Below, piece after piece: positions 47,265 through 56,585 of a DNA stretch of 64,000 bases. The notes under the pieces are model-generated. The model saw only the letters and a program-made list of their open reading frames with translations. It did no database searches and was not told the DNA's origin. Position 1 is the stretch's first letter, and each line of letters starts with the position of its first letter. Both the position numbers and the translations under genes were made by a program. Source of the DNA: an uncultured Rhizobium sp. (lineage in GTDB: Bacteria; Pseudomonadota; Alphaproteobacteria; Rhizobiales; Rhizobiaceae); assembly GCA_945952045.1 (NCBI GenBank), contig CAMFHE010000019.1, positions 1-64,000 on the forward strand, in the 5' to 3' direction.

Positions 47265-47462
47265 GCGCCCCTCCCCTGCTATTCCATGGCTTCCTGACAG
47301 CGGTTTTGGGTTGTGCTGCTGCGCCCGCCCGCGTCGGCTTGCCCGCCCTTGTTCTTGAGATATGCCGCGCCTCTTTCCCCGATCAAGGCCCGCGGGCCGT
47401 ATGCATCCGCCCGGGCGCGCCGGGAGAATGCCGGGATCGGAGAAGAGACGGCTGAAAAGACA

Positions 47463-47485
47463 GAAAGGGGCAGAGCGCCCCTTTC
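47463..47485 (-). terminator. Attenuating hairpin between aglE and aglF
   Basis: GAAAGGGGC (47463-47471) and GCCCCTTTC (47477-47485) form a 9-bp stem with loop AGAGC; on the minus strand TGTCTTTTC follows. It starts 5 bases after the aglE stop and should reduce transcription into aglFGAK. Confidence 0.7.
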
Positions 47486-47490
47486 CTTTC

Positions 47491-48852
47491 TTACTTGATC
47501 GCGTCCCAGGCCTTCTGGATATCGGCTGCGACGTCGGTGGCCGACTTACCGCCGACATAGTCGATCATGCCGGTCCAGAAGGCGCCGGCGCCGATCTTGC
47601 CCGGCATCAGGTCGGATCCGTCGAAGCGGAAGGTGGTGGCGGTCGTCAGGATCTCGCCTTCCTTGCGCAGCGTGTCATTGCCATAGGCCTTGACGTTGAC
47701 AGCCTTGTAGGGCGTCAGGAAGCCGGACTGCGCCATCCAGATCTCATGGGCGATCGGCGTCTTAAGGAATTCGAGGAAGGCGCGCGCCGTCTTGGAATCC
47801 TTGGTGATGGTCACAAGCGTGCCGGCGCCCAGCACCGGACGGCCGAGATCGGGCTTGGAGGCATAGGGCGGCATGTAGAAGAAATCCGCATCCTGGCCGA
47901 GCTTGGTGCCTTCCGGGAAGAAGGACGGGATGAACGAAGCCTGATGGTGCAGGTAGCACTTGGGCGGCACGCCGAACAGGCCCTTGGGGCTGTCGCGGAA
48001 ATCGGTGGAGGCAACGCCGGCCGGACCGCCATCGGCATATTTGGGCGTCAGCGCGAACTTGCCGAATTCCTCGATGGCGCCGACGACGGCAGGATCGTTG
48101 AACTTGATCCCGTTGGTGACCCACTTGTCGTAGACGTCGGGCTTCTGGGTGCGCAGCATCATGTCCTCGACCCAGTCGGTGGCCGGCCAGCCGGTGGCGC
48201 CGCCCGAACCGAGCCCGATGCACCAGGGCGTGCCGCCATCTGCGACGATCTTGTCGCTGAGCGCGATCATCTCTTCCATGGTCGTCGGCACCTTGTAGCC
48301 GGCTTCCTCGAAGTTTTCGGGCACGTACCAGACCAGCGACTTCACGTCGGCCTTGTAGGGGAAGGCGAAGAAATCGGCCTTGCCGCCTTTATCCTTGTAG
48401 GTGCCGAGATCGACCCAGGACTGGCCGGCGCCGTAATTCTCCTTGACCCAGCCGGCTTCCTTTTCGCCGAGCGGCGTCAGGAAGCCCTTGGCGGCGAGAT
48501 CGGCGAGAAGGCCGGGCTGCGGCAGGATGGCGATGTTCGGCGGCGAACCGGCCTGTGTATCGATGACGATCTGCTGTTCGTAGTTTTCCGAAGACGAATA
48601 TTTCACGTCGATGCCGGTTGCCTCGATGAAATAGGCAAGAACGCTGTTGAACAGGGTTTCGTCGTCGCCGCGCCAGGGGCCGAAGATGCTGACGCTTTCG
48701 CCCTTGAGGTCGGAATGCGCCGACTTGAAGGCGTCATAGCTCGCCCAGTTGAACCGCGAATCTTCGCCCGGCTTGAATTTCAGATCGGCGCCGTTTGCCG
48801 CGGACGCCAGAAGAGCGGCCGCGGCGACGCCGAGCCAGAATGACTTCTTCAT
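47491..48852 (-). CDS. aglE: Periplasmic alpha-glucoside-binding protein AglE
   Basis: A 453-residue SBP_bac_1 family binding protein. The signal peptide is residues 1-21 (KKSFWLGVAAAALLASAANG) and the mature protein starts ADLKFKPGED. The start at 48852 has GGGAGG seven bases upstream. The first gene of the agl operon; it binds sucrose, maltose or trehalose-like sugars and is divergent from aglR with LacI-type operator cores between them. Confidence 0.94.
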   Translation of the reverse strand: MKKSFWLGVAAAALLASAANGADLKFKPGEDSRFNWASYDAFKSAHSDLKGESVSIFGPWRGDDETLFNSVLAYFIEATGIDVKYSSSENYEQQIVIDTQAGSPPNIAILPQPGLLADLAAKGFLTPLGEKEAGWVKENYGAGQSWVDLGTYKDKGGKADFFAFPYKADVKSLVWYVPENFEEAGYKVPTTMEEMIALSDKIVADGGTPWCIGLGSGGATGWPATDWVEDMMLRTQKPDVYDKWVTNGIKFNDPAVVGAIEEFGKFALTPKYADGGPAGVASTDFRDSPKGLFGVPPKCYLHHQASFIPSFFPEGTKLGQDADFFYMPPYASKPDLGRPVLGAGTLVTITKDSKTARAFLEFLKTPIAHEIWMAQSGFLTPYKAVNVKAYGNDTLRKEGEILTTATTFRFDGSDLMPGKIGAGAFWTGMIDYVGGKSATDVAADIQKAWDAIK

Positions 48853-49204
48853 GATTAAACCTCCCAAATCCGCAGCAAGCCCGAACTCTCCACACGGTAG
48901 CAAAGTCGATACCGATATTCAAAGCGCTTTGGTGATCATTTCATCTCATTGACGGAGAAACGGAGTCAAGACATTTTCCAGAAAGTGACGAAAAACTTTC
49001 GATTTCGCAGGCGCACCATGCTTTTGCTGCAAGGCGACACATTTTTCGTTTGAAACTTGCGTATCGGCTGATACATGCTCCGCAAGCGCTTTGGGACGCG
49101 GGACCGGCAATTTCCGGTCGCAACCGACTTGCGGATTGCAGCGCCGATCCGGCCGACAGATCAATGGGTTGCAGCGTCACGGGTGCTTGCAGGGAATGCC
49201 GGAC
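48853..49204. promoter_or_regulatory. aglE-aglR divergent promoter region with LacI-type operator cores
   Basis: The 352-base gap has no gene. CAAAGCGCTTTG (48920-48931) is a perfect 12-bp palindrome 68 bases upstream of aglE; a second core AAGCGCTT (49084-49091) lies 114 bases upstream of aglR. AGCGCT is the usual centre of LacI-family operators, so AglR probably controls both directions here. No clear promoter boxes were assigned. Confidence 0.6.
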
Positions 49205-50227
49205 ATGAATTTGAAAGAATTGTCAAAGCTGCTGGGTCTGTCGCAGACGACTGTCAGCCGCGCCTTGAACGGCTATCCGGAGGTGAACGCCCAGACCCGC
49301 GAGCGTGTCTTGCGGGCGGTTCAGGAAACCGGCTACCGTCCCAACAAGGCGGCGCAGCGGCTGGCGACCGGCAAGGCCGGCTCGCTCGGCCTCGTGATGC
49401 CGACCGCGCCGGGACACGAATCCGACGTCCATTTCGGCGAATTCCTCAGCGGCATCGGCGAGACCGCGCTGCGACACGACCACCATCTGGTGATGATGCC
49501 ATCGGATCCGGACGACGAGGTCGGCGCGCTCCGGCGCTTAGCGATCAGCGGCAATGTCGATGCGCTGATGATCGCCTATATGCGCCCCAACGACCCGCGC
49601 CTCGACATGCTGCGCAGCCTGTCGCTGCCCTATATCGTCCATGGCCGGTCGCTGAATGCGGCCGAGGACTATCCTTACGTCGATATCGACAACGAGGCGG
49701 CATTCTACGACGCTGCACGGCTTCTGCTGCAACTCGGCCATCGCCGCATCGGGTTGATCAACGGGCAGGCGCAATATGATTTCGCCATCCGCCGCAAGGC
49801 GGGGCTGGAAAAGGCGCTGGCCGAATGGGGCGTGAGCCTCGATCCGGTTCTCATCAGCCATTCGCCGATGACCGACGACAACGGTCTGATCGTGACGGAA
49901 CGTTTTCTGAGCCTCGATGCGCCACCGACCGCCCTGCTCTGCGCCAGTACCGTGCTTGCGCTCGGCGCCGTGCGCGCGCTGAATGCGGCGGGCATGAAGC
50001 TTGGCGAAGACATGTCGCTGATCGCCCATGACGACGTGTTGCCGGTATTGCGGCCGGAGAATTTCTCCGTGCCGCTGACCACCACGCGCTCATCTCTCCG
50101 GGCGGCGGGCATGCGCATCGCCGAGCGGCTGATCGACCGCGACAATGCCCGCGCCGAGCATCCCTTGCAGGAATTGTGGAAGGCGGAACTGATCGTGCGC
50201 GCCTCCACCGGGCCGGCGCCCGCCTGA
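49205..50227 (+). CDS. aglR: LacI-family repressor AglR
   Basis: A 340-residue regulator. Residues 1-50 form the LacI helix-turn-helix and hinge (NLKELSKLLGLSQTTVSRAL, GYRPNKAAQRLATG); the rest is a sugar-binding periplasmic-protein fold. The ATG at 49205 is chosen because the HTH begins there and an AGGG lies 11 bases before; 49196 would add only MPD with a ribosome site too close. Its job, inferred from the aglR-aglEFGAK arrangement, is substrate-relieved repression of the agl operon. It ends 3 bases from the convergent VOC gene. Confidence 0.93.
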   Translation: MNLKELSKLLGLSQTTVSRALNGYPEVNAQTRERVLRAVQETGYRPNKAAQRLATGKAGSLGLVMPTAPGHESDVHFGEFLSGIGETALRHDHHLVMMPSDPDDEVGALRRLAISGNVDALMIAYMRPNDPRLDMLRSLSLPYIVHGRSLNAAEDYPYVDIDNEAAFYDAARLLLQLGHRRIGLINGQAQYDFAIRRKAGLEKALAEWGVSLDPVLISHSPMTDDNGLIVTERFLSLDAPPTALLCASTVLALGAVRALNAAGMKLGEDMSLIAHDDVLPVLRPENFSVPLTTTRSSLRAAGMRIAERLIDRDNARAEHPLQELWKAELIVRASTGPAPA

Positions 50228-50230
50228 CGG

Positions 50231-50689
50231 CTAATCCTCCTTGGCGGCGGAGGAGCCGAGTTCCTGGGCAAGGCCGATGAGAATGCCTTCGGGGCCACGG
50301 ATATAGCAGAGCCGATAGACATCCCTGTAATCGACGACCTCGCCCACGAGTTCGGCGCCGCGCCTGCGCAGCCTCGCAAGCGTATCGTCGATATCGTCGA
50401 CGGTGAACATGGCGCGGAGATAGCCGAGAGCATTGACCGGAGCGATCCGGTGATCGGCGACGACGGCGGGCCGCAGGAAGCGCGAGAGTTCGAGCCGGCT
50501 GTGACCATCGGGCGTTCGCATCATGGCGATCTCGACATGCTGGTCGCCAAGTCCGGTCACGCGACCCGCCCATTCTCCCTCGATCATGGCCCGGCCTTCG
50601 AGGTCGAGGCCGAGTTCACGAAAGAAATCGATCGCCGCATCGAGGTCTTCGACGACGATGCCGATATTGTCCATTCGCTTGAGCGCCAT
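50231..50689 (-). CDS. VOC (glyoxalase/bleomycin resistance) family protein
   Basis: 152 residues with two paired beta-alpha-beta-beta-beta units: MDNIGIVVEDLDAAIDFFRE at the start and AMFTVDDIDDTLARL in the middle, ending in YIRGPEGILIGLAQELG. VOC proteins bind metals and act as lyases, dioxygenases or resistance proteins; the substrate cannot be inferred. It lies tail to tail with aglR and 74 bases downstream of folD on the same strand. Confidence 0.85.
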   Translation of the reverse strand: MALKRMDNIGIVVEDLDAAIDFFRELGLDLEGRAMIEGEWAGRVTGLGDQHVEIAMMRTPDGHSRLELSRFLRPAVVADHRIAPVNALGYLRAMFTVDDIDDTLARLRRRGAELVGEVVDYRDVYRLCYIRGPEGILIGLAQELGSSAAKED

Positions 50690-50763
50690 GCCTGCAATCC
50701 TCCTCCAGACGTTCCGTCTATAGGGGATGTAAGGCCGAACAACCGACGCTCAAGCCATGCGGC

Positions 50764-51663
50764 TCAGAACTTCGGGGCCGGCTGGCCGGCAGTCCGGTGA
50801 GCGGCGATGACGGTGTTGGCCATCAGCATGGCGATGGTCATCGGGCCGACGCCACCAGGAACCGGCGAGATCACCGAGGCGATTTCGGCACACTCGGCAA
50901 AGGCGACATCGCCGACGAGGCGGAACTTGCCCTCGCCCTTTTCCGGGGCGGGCACGCGATTGATGCCGACATCGATGACGGTGGCGCCGGGCTTGACCCA
51001 GCTTGCCTTGACCATTTCCGGCCGGCCGACGGCAGCGACCAGAATGTCGGCGCGAGCGCAGACGTCAGCGAGGTTCTTGGTCTTCGAATGCGCCATGGTG
51101 ACGGTGGCGTTGGCGTTGAGCAGTAGCTGGCCCATCGGCTTGCCGAACAGGTTGGAGCGGCCGATGACGACGGCGTTGAGGCCCGAGAGATCGGTGCCAT
51201 GCGCCTGGCGCACCAGCAGCATCGAGCCGGCCGGCGTGCAGGAGATAAGCCCCGTATCGAGATCGCCGGTCGCCAGCTTGCCGGCATTGACGACATGCAG
51301 GCCGTCGACGTCCTTTTCCGGCAGGATCGACTGGATGATCGGATCCGATTTCAGGTGTTTCGGCAAAGGCAGTTGAACGAGAATGCCATGCACGGAAGGA
51401 TCGGCATTGAGGCTGGCGACCAGCGCGGCCAGTTCTTCCTGCGTCGTTTCCTCGGGCAACGTATGCTGGATGGATTTGAAGCCGCATTCCTTGGCCATGC
51501 GGCTCTTGGCGCCGACATAGGCGTGGCTTGCCGGGTCGTCGCCGACGATCACCACCGCGATCCCGGTCTTGACACCGGTTTCCTTTTCCAGCGATGCCGC
51601 GGCGGCCTTGACCGCATCGATCACCGAGGCGGCCACCTGCTTTCCATCCAAAATCACTGTCAC
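50764..51663 (-). CDS. folD: Methylenetetrahydrofolate dehydrogenase/cyclohydrolase FolD
   Basis: A 299-residue bifunctional cytoplasmic enzyme interconverting 5,10-methylene- and 10-formyl-tetrahydrofolate. The catalytic Tyr49 and Lys53 ([15 protein letters not shown]), PEKDVDGLH (about 116-124), SCTPAG and the NADP fold [13 protein letters not shown] are present. Full length. It is a housekeeping gene; its neighbours are unrelated in function. Confidence 0.97.
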   Translation of the reverse strand: MTVILDGKQVAASVIDAVKAAAASLEKETGVKTGIAVVIVGDDPASHAYVGAKSRMAKECGFKSIQHTLPEETTQEELAALVASLNADPSVHGILVQLPLPKHLKSDPIIQSILPEKDVDGLHVVNAGKLATGDLDTGLISCTPAGSMLLVRQAHGTDLSGLNAVVIGRSNLFGKPMGQLLLNANATVTMAHSKTKNLADVCARADILVAAVGRPEMVKASWVKPGATVIDVGINRVPAPEKGEGKFRLVGDVAFAECAEIASVISPVPGGVGPMTIAMLMANTVIAAHRTAGQPAPKF

Positions 51664-51792
51664 CTGTGTCGCTCCCGCTCATCTATGTCGCCGAATGTGC
51701 GGGCAGTTTAAGGCGGGATCGTCGCTGGGATTTGCCTGCGAGCGTCCCGAACTATCCGAATGCGGCATCTGCGGAAGCGTTCTTAATCGTTT

Positions 51793-53586
51793 TTATCCGT
51801 CGTGGCGATAACGGGTTTGCGAAAAATCCTGCACGCGCTGTTTCAACGCTGCGACCTGACGACGCAAGTGCACGAGATCGTCCATCGCCGCTTCATCGCG
51901 CCACTCCTGTTGCGGGCGATACTCCGGCTCGGGGGCGAAACGAGCCTGCGTTTGCGGGCCGCGATCCCACATGGGCGCTTTCTCGCCGGCAACGGCCTGG
52001 CCATCAACGAGGTCCTCGTCGAATTCGGCGGGCGCGCCCGCCAGCTTGCGGCGCGCAAGCCGGGCAAGGCCGATGATGCCGGCGCCGGTTGCAATCGCCA
52101 GCGCCAGAATGGCCATCAGACCGGTCACGGTGGTTTCCGCACCGGTTTCGCTGGGTTGCGGAAGGATCGCCGGCCGCTCGATGCGCTCGACCATGCTGGT
52201 CATCGGCCTGGCGGCGGCGGCGGGAATGGACGCGGTGGTGATCGTGTCCTGCCGCGCATCGCGGGCGGTATCGACGGCAGCCTGCAATTGCTGGAACCGG
52301 TCGACATCGACGCCGGTCTCGCGCAGCTTCTTGGCGGTCGCGCCGGACCTGGCGGCCAGCGACTGCGCCTTGTCCTGCGCTTGCTGCAACGAGGAGCGGG
52401 CATCGGCAAGCACGCCGCGGATTTCCCGTTCGAGATCGGATTTCAGGGCATCGGCCTGGCCTTGCGCCGTCTGAAGGCGCGGATGGCGCGGCCCGAGCGC
52501 CTGCGCCAATTGCTCGACGGCGAGCTTGGCGCTGACATAACGACCGCGCAGGTCATCGAGCCCGGGGGTGAGAAGTTCCGGCGGGAAGCTGCCATCGAGC
52601 AGGCTCGCCAGCGTACCCGCGTCGCTCTTGCCGCTCTCTTCGAGCAGACGCTTCTGGGCGGCGGCGTTTTCGGCGTTCAGGCGGTCCAGTTCGCTCTTGA
52701 GGCGGGTGGCCTCGGCAAGCTTGTCGCCGCCGCTGGCGGTGAAGGCTGCGAGATCGGCCTCGGCCTTCTCGAGCGCCGGCGGGGCGGCCTCCGGTGTCGC
52801 GGCATAGACGGCAGGTTTTGGCGGATCGACGTTGCGCACCGGGCCGCTTGCCGCTTCCGCATAGGAGGCGGCGATTTCCTGGGCGATGGCGTCGGATTTC
52901 GCCGCATCGCTGGAGCGCACCGTGAGGACGATGGCATTGTCACGGGCATCGAGTTCGGTGGCGACGGCGCGACGCAGCCGATCCTCGGCGCTGCGGCCGG
53001 GATCGCCGCCGGAGACGAGTTCGCTGACAAAGGAGAAGACGCCGGTGGAACGGCCGGAAAACTCGGGGTCGCGATCCAGATGGGCACGCTCGACCACACG
53101 GGCGAGATTGGCCGGGGCAATGAGCGCGCGCGCCTCGTCGCCGAGGATCGCCAGCTTCTCGCTACGGTCGGCAATGCCATCCAGCGACAGGGCGATCTTG
53201 GCCTGGGCGGGCACGCCTTCTTCCTGCGAAAGCATGGCCCACAGGCCGATGGCCGCGGAGGCGCTCAAAGCCGCGCCGAAGGCAACCAGTTTCCAGTTGA
53301 GACGGCGCGCCGGCTTGCGGCGCTGCATGGGAGCACGGCGCGGCGGGCGATCGTCCTGGAAATCATCCAGCTCGTCGTCATAGGCGGCCATTTCGATGCG
53401 CGGCAATTCGGCTTCGAACGGTGCGTAATCGCTGTTGCGGGTGAGGATCGCGCCGATGCGGTCGGTGAGGCGCGGCGCGCTGCGGGGCTGCACCGTGTCC
53501 ACACGCCCGCCTGCCCTCTCCTGCCACCAGGCAGGATCGGCATCGGCATATCCCGTCTTGCGCATTTCCGTCTGATGCGACGCCAT
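51793..53586 (-). CDS. Wzz/ExoP-like polysaccharide chain-length protein without kinase domain
   Basis: A 597-residue inner membrane protein. A Pro/Arg-rich cytoplasmic head (1-105) precedes helix 1 (about 107-127, LNWKLVAFGAALSASAAIGL); a long periplasmic domain follows with coiled coil at about 255-430 (LDRLNAENAAAQKRLLEESG and QQAQDKAQSLAARSG), then helix 2 at about 490-512 (MAILALAIATGAGIIGLARL) and a cytoplasmic tail ending in another short coil. This is the Wzz topology, but the ExoP tyrosine-kinase P-loop is absent. It lies between folD and the flagellar cluster. Role in surface polysaccharide is inferred. Confidence 0.75.
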   Translation of the reverse strand: MASHQTEMRKTGYADADPAWWQERAGGRVDTVQPRSAPRLTDRIGAILTRNSDYAPFEAELPRIEMAAYDDELDDFQDDRPPRRAPMQRRKPARRLNWKLVAFGAALSASAAIGLWAMLSQEEGVPAQAKIALSLDGIADRSEKLAILGDEARALIAPANLARVVERAHLDRDPEFSGRSTGVFSFVSELVSGGDPGRSAEDRLRRAVATELDARDNAIVLTVRSSDAAKSDAIAQEIAASYAEAASGPVRNVDPPKPAVYAATPEAAPPALEKAEADLAAFTASGGDKLAEATRLKSELDRLNAENAAAQKRLLEESGKSDAGTLASLLDGSFPPELLTPGLDDLRGRYVSAKLAVEQLAQALGPRHPRLQTAQGQADALKSDLEREIRGVLADARSSLQQAQDKAQSLAARSGATAKKLRETGVDVDRFQQLQAAVDTARDARQDTITTASIPAAAARPMTSMVERIERPAILPQPSETGAETTVTGLMAILALAIATGAGIIGLARLARRKLAGAPAEFDEDLVDGQAVAGEKAPMWDRGPQTQARFAPEPEYRPQQEWRDEAAMDDLVHLRRQVAALKQRVQDFSQTRYRHDG

Positions 53587-53703
53587 GGCTCCGTCCGCCC
53601 AATGCCTGATCCGGGATCTCGTCCAGGATCCGGATTCCTTAAGACAGCCTAACCAGACATGGCAAACAAACGGTTAACGTAGGACGAGCGTCACACAGCA
53701 AAA

Positions 53704-53726
53704 ATCCGCCCCTTGAAGGAGCGGAT
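53704..53726 (-). terminator. Terminator of the flagellar gene cluster
   Basis: ATCCGC (53704-53709) and GCGGAT (53721-53726) with inner CCT/AGG pairing form a stem 41 bases after the last flagellar stop; TTTTTG follows on the minus strand. Confidence 0.8.
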
Positions 53727-53767
53727 CGGCGATTTCGACAGGCTGCGATTGCGGCAAACCCGCAGTA

Positions 53768-54304
53768 TCAGGGTGCTGCAGCCTCGGAGGCTGGCGCGCC
53801 TTCCGCCGGCGTGCCCTGAACGATCTTCACGGGCTTTCTCATTTCGGCATTGCCGCCGCCGACACGGGTGTCGGACTTGGCGAGGAAATCGAGCTGTTCG
53901 ACCAGCACGTCGTGAACGATCTCGTCGCCGAGACGCTTGTTCATGTCTTCCTTCACCTTGGCGCGGAATTCCTCCAGATTGAAGGAGGCGGTATCGGCGA
54001 TATCGACCATCTTGTTGCCGACCAGCATCGTATAGAGCGCATCGGTCAGGTTTTCCGTCATCGGCACCTTCAGCTCCTTCGCCTTCTTCTGATCGAGCAT
54101 GAAGGAGATCTTTGAGATGAAGTAGCCGGCGACCTTGCCCTGCGCGATGACAGGCACGGTGATCGATTCACCCTTGGCGAGCTCGAGCACCGGCTTGTCG
54201 CCCTCCGCATGATCGGCGGGCGCCGTCGCCATGACGACGGAGAAATAGACCGTCGCCAGCGTGACGATGCAGACCCAGGCACCGGTGAGGATGAGCTTGA
54301 CCAT
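53768..54304 (-). CDS. FliL-like membrane protein of the flagellar cluster
   Basis: 178 residues: one N-terminal helix (VKLILTGAWVCIVTLATVYFSVVMA), a periplasmic domain with an exposed beta-rich core (SITVPVIAQGKVAGYFISKIS) and a helical second half (FNLEEFRAKVKEDMNKRLGD), and an Ala/Pro-rich tail. The topology recalls FliL, yet sequence likeness is weak. Its start overlaps the FlgN-like stop by one base. Function is unknown but it is locked into the flagellar operon. Confidence 0.65.
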   Translation of the reverse strand: MVKLILTGAWVCIVTLATVYFSVVMATAPADHAEGDKPVLELAKGESITVPVIAQGKVAGYFISKISFMLDQKKAKELKVPMTENLTDALYTMLVGNKMVDIADTASFNLEEFRAKVKEDMNKRLGDEIVHDVLVEQLDFLAKSDTRVGGGNAEMRKPVKIVQGTPAEGAPASEAAAP

Positions 54305-54687
54305 CAGATCTCGCTATAGCGGAACTGTTCCTGGGAATAGGTGCCATCGGCGTCCGCTTCCTGGACGGCACTCTTGAGGATGTCGGCGACGGCGCGCACG
54401 GCTTCCAGATGCGCTTCGACGCGCTGGGCGTTGACGGCAAGCTTGCCCTTCAGCCCATATAGCTGGTCGATATAGCGGCTCGACATCTCGCGCGGATCCG
54501 TATCGCGGATCAGCATGGTCAGTTCATACAGGCAGCGGCTCTTATGCGCATTCGACACCTTGAGATCGAACTCCGGATCGGCACCGATCCGGGTGTTCTC
54601 GTTGTCGATGATCATTTCAAGCCGGCCCAGCACCGACTTGATCCGGTAATCGCTGGAAACCATTTCCACATTCACTGCGCCGCTCAT
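54304..54687 (-). CDS. FlgN-like flagellar export chaperone
   Basis: A 127-residue all-helical protein. The C-terminal pattern LKGKLAVNAQRVEAHLEAVR followed by TYSQ resembles FlgN chaperones, which carry the hook-filament junction proteins FlgK and FlgL (both encoded upstream). Identity is low and the call is tentative. It overlaps the rod-binding gene by four bases (ATGA). Confidence 0.6.
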   Translation of the reverse strand: MSGAVNVEMVSSDYRIKSVLGRLEMIIDNENTRIGADPEFDLKVSNAHKSRCLYELTMLIRDTDPREMSSRYIDQLYGLKGKLAVNAQRVEAHLEAVRAVADILKSAVQEADADGTYSQEQFRYSEI

Positions 54688-55238
54688 GATTTATCGGACC
54701 TTTCAATATCTGCTGTCACCGTGCCGAAGGTCTTGCGCTGGAACTCGTCGATCGCGCTCAGAGCCATTTTCCGCTCGTTTTCATCGGTGGACAGATTGCT
54801 GACCTCTTTGTTCTGTGCCCGAGCGAGGGCCTGCGAATACATCTGATCGGCGATGCCGACACCGCCACTCTTGGCGATCGCACCGGCGAACTGTTCCGCC
54901 ATCATGCTCTTCCACATTTCGCCGGCATTTCCTTTGCCGTAGACTTCCTCGCTTTCCGGAAGCATGGAGCTCACGAAGTTCTGCAGCACCATAGCTTCGA
55001 ACTTGTGATAGGCTTCCGGAATGGATTTCGATTTTTTCGACTGGACATTGCCGAGGCCCGAGGCAGTGCCGTCGAACCGTTCGAGCGCGGTGTCGAAGCC
55101 GGCGCCCTCTTCCGTCAGGCTGCGCGCCGCGCTGGCTGCGCGCGAAGCCCTCAGCTTGTCCTGCGCCGCCTGGACGCTCGCCGGATCGGCCGCCTTGACG
55201 ACGTCGAGAACGAGATCGCTCGGGGGTGAAATTGCCAC
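54684..55238 (-). CDS. Rod-binding (FlgJ N-terminal domain) flagellar protein
   Basis: A 184-residue protein with the FlgJ rod-binding domain at about 85-150: KFEAMVLQNFVSSMLPESEE, GEMWKSMMAEQFAGAIAKSG and GVGIADQMY. The muramidase half of enterobacterial FlgJ is missing, as is normal in alphaproteobacteria. It should assist assembly of the rod in the periplasm. It is 31 bases downstream of the FliJ-like gene. Confidence 0.85.
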   Translation of the reverse strand: MAISPPSDLVLDVVKAADPASVQAAQDKLRASRAASAARSLTEEGAGFDTALERFDGTASGLGNVQSKKSKSIPEAYHKFEAMVLQNFVSSMLPESEEVYGKGNAGEMWKSMMAEQFAGAIAKSGGVGIADQMYSQALARAQNKEVSNLSTDENERKMALSAIDEFQRKTFGTVTADIERSDKS

Positions 55239-55269
55239 GTCTTATGTCCTCTCGATAAGATGAACACAG

Positions 55270-55689
55270 TTATGGCTCGTCAAGCTTGCTGGAGGCTGGC
55301 GTGGCCAACATGTTCTGCATGTCGATGAGATCATAAATAGATTCATCGGCTTGCAGGCGATCTTCCTCCATGCGCGCCTCCTTCATATGGCCTTCCAGAC
55401 GGTCGCCCTTGGTGCGTTCGCGCAGCACGCGGATTTCCTGCATGCGCTGGACGCCGGTCAACTGCTGGTCGCGCAGCGTCAGTTTGCCGAATCGTTCCGC
55501 ATAGTTCTGGGCAAACAGGCGGTGCACGCCATCCATCGCGCCGATCGCCTCAATGACGACCTCCATCGATTCGGCCACCTCCTGACGCTGGCGCGTCGTG
55601 GCGGCCAGATCGCTCTCGGCCATCTTCTCCAACTGGCGCTGCACGTTGACGAGGCGCTTCAGTTTCTTGGATCGGCTTTCTGGTCCCAT
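55270..55689 (-). CDS. FliJ-like coiled-coil protein
   Basis: A 139-residue, charged, almost wholly helical protein (KKLKRLVNVQRQLEKMAESD, DRLEGHMKEARMEEDRLQAD). Size, heptad pattern and position fit FliJ, the export-gate coupling stalk, but the sequence signal is weak and FliJ would usually be near fliI. It is separated from fliR by two tandem palindromic repeats. Confidence 0.6.
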   Translation of the reverse strand: MGPESRSKKLKRLVNVQRQLEKMAESDLAATTRQRQEVAESMEVVIEAIGAMDGVHRLFAQNYAERFGKLTLRDQQLTGVQRMQEIRVLRERTKGDRLEGHMKEARMEEDRLQADESIYDLIDMQNMLATPASSKLDEP

Positions 55690-55729
55690 GGGTCCATATC
55701 CCGCGGCTGGAGTTTATTCGTTTTTCCAC

Positions 55730-55832
55730 GCATTCCCGGACGCAAAACCGCTGCGCACTTTTGCTGGAAATGCTTATTTTGTTCCGACGCATTTCCAGAC
55801 GCAAAACCGCTGCGCACTTTTGCTGGAAATGC
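55730..55832. repeat. Two tandem 44-bp rhizobial palindromes between fliR and the FliJ-like gene
   Basis: Copies at 55730-55773 and 55789-55832 are nearly identical (GCATT..CC, CGCAAAACCGCTGCGCAC, GGAAATGC) and each is bounded by GCATTTCC/GGAAATGC arms. The second abuts the fliR stop codon. Relatives occur at 23670-23713 and more distantly at 33381-33450. They split the flagellar operon and may process or attenuate its mRNA. Confidence 0.85.
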
Positions 55833-56585
55833 TCAGTGCCCGATAAATACAGTCGGAAAGGCATCGGCGAACTGCCTGAGCAGCGCGGCGACCGACAGAT
55901 ACAGCATGAACAGGCCGCCCATGATCAGATAGGGCGCCGAGATGAAGAACACCGGCACCTGCGGCGCAAGCTTGTTGATCAGGCCGATCGAAAGGTTGAA
56001 CATCAAGCCATAGAGAATGAAGGGGCTCGACAGGCGCAGCATGATGCGCGTCGTCTCCACCAGCGTATCGGTCAGCGTGATCAGCGATTTCTGGGGGTTG
56101 AACATCATGCCGGCCGGCATCGATGTGTAGGATTCCATCACCGCGCGGAAAATCACGTGATGGAAGTCCATCGCAAACAGCACCATCAGCGCCGCGAAGC
56201 TCAGCATGTTGGTCAGCTGGTTTTCGCCGGTGTCTTCGAGCACGTCGGCGGCTGGCGGCGCGTTGAAGCCGATCATCATCGTCGTGACCGAACCGACGAA
56301 CTGCACGCCGAGCGTGAAAAAGCGGGCGATCATGCCATACATCACGCCGATCGCCATTTCCGAACCGATCAGGGCGATGAAAGTCGCCTGGTCGCCGGAA
56401 ACTTTCGGATAGACGGTATCCCAGAGCAGCGGCAACAACGCCATCGACATCGCCAGCGCCGTCATCATGCGAATCATCACCGGCAGACGAGCCGACGAGA
56501 ATCCCGGCAGGACCATGATGCAGCCTCCGATGCGGCATAAAACCACAAAGAGGGCAAGCACGGTCCCCTGGGGATCATTGATCAT
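55833..56585 (-). CDS. fliR: Flagellar export apparatus protein FliR
   Basis: A 250-residue inner membrane component of the type III export gate with about six helices ([20 protein letters not shown] at the start, [20 protein letters not shown] centrally). It works with FlhA, FliQ, FliP and FlhB. The start overlaps the flhA stop by four bases (ATGA). Full length. Confidence 0.93.
   Translation of the reverse strand: MINDPQGTVLALFVVLCRIGGCIMVLPGFSSARLPVMIRMMTALAMSMALLPLLWDTVYPKVSGDQATFIALIGSEMAIGVMYGMIARFFTLGVQFVGSVTTMMIGFNAPPAADVLEDTGENQLTNMLSFAALMVLFAMDFHHVIFRAVMESYTSMPAGMMFNPQKSLITLTDTLVETTRIMLRLSSPFILYGLMFNLSIGLINKLAPQVPVFFISAPYLIMGGLFMLYLSVAALLRQFADAFPTVFIGH

Noticed and set aside
55730-55832. 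Tandem repeats as a CRISPR array
   Set aside because: Only two copies with a 15-base gap, internal palindromes and relatives at other loci; no cas genes.
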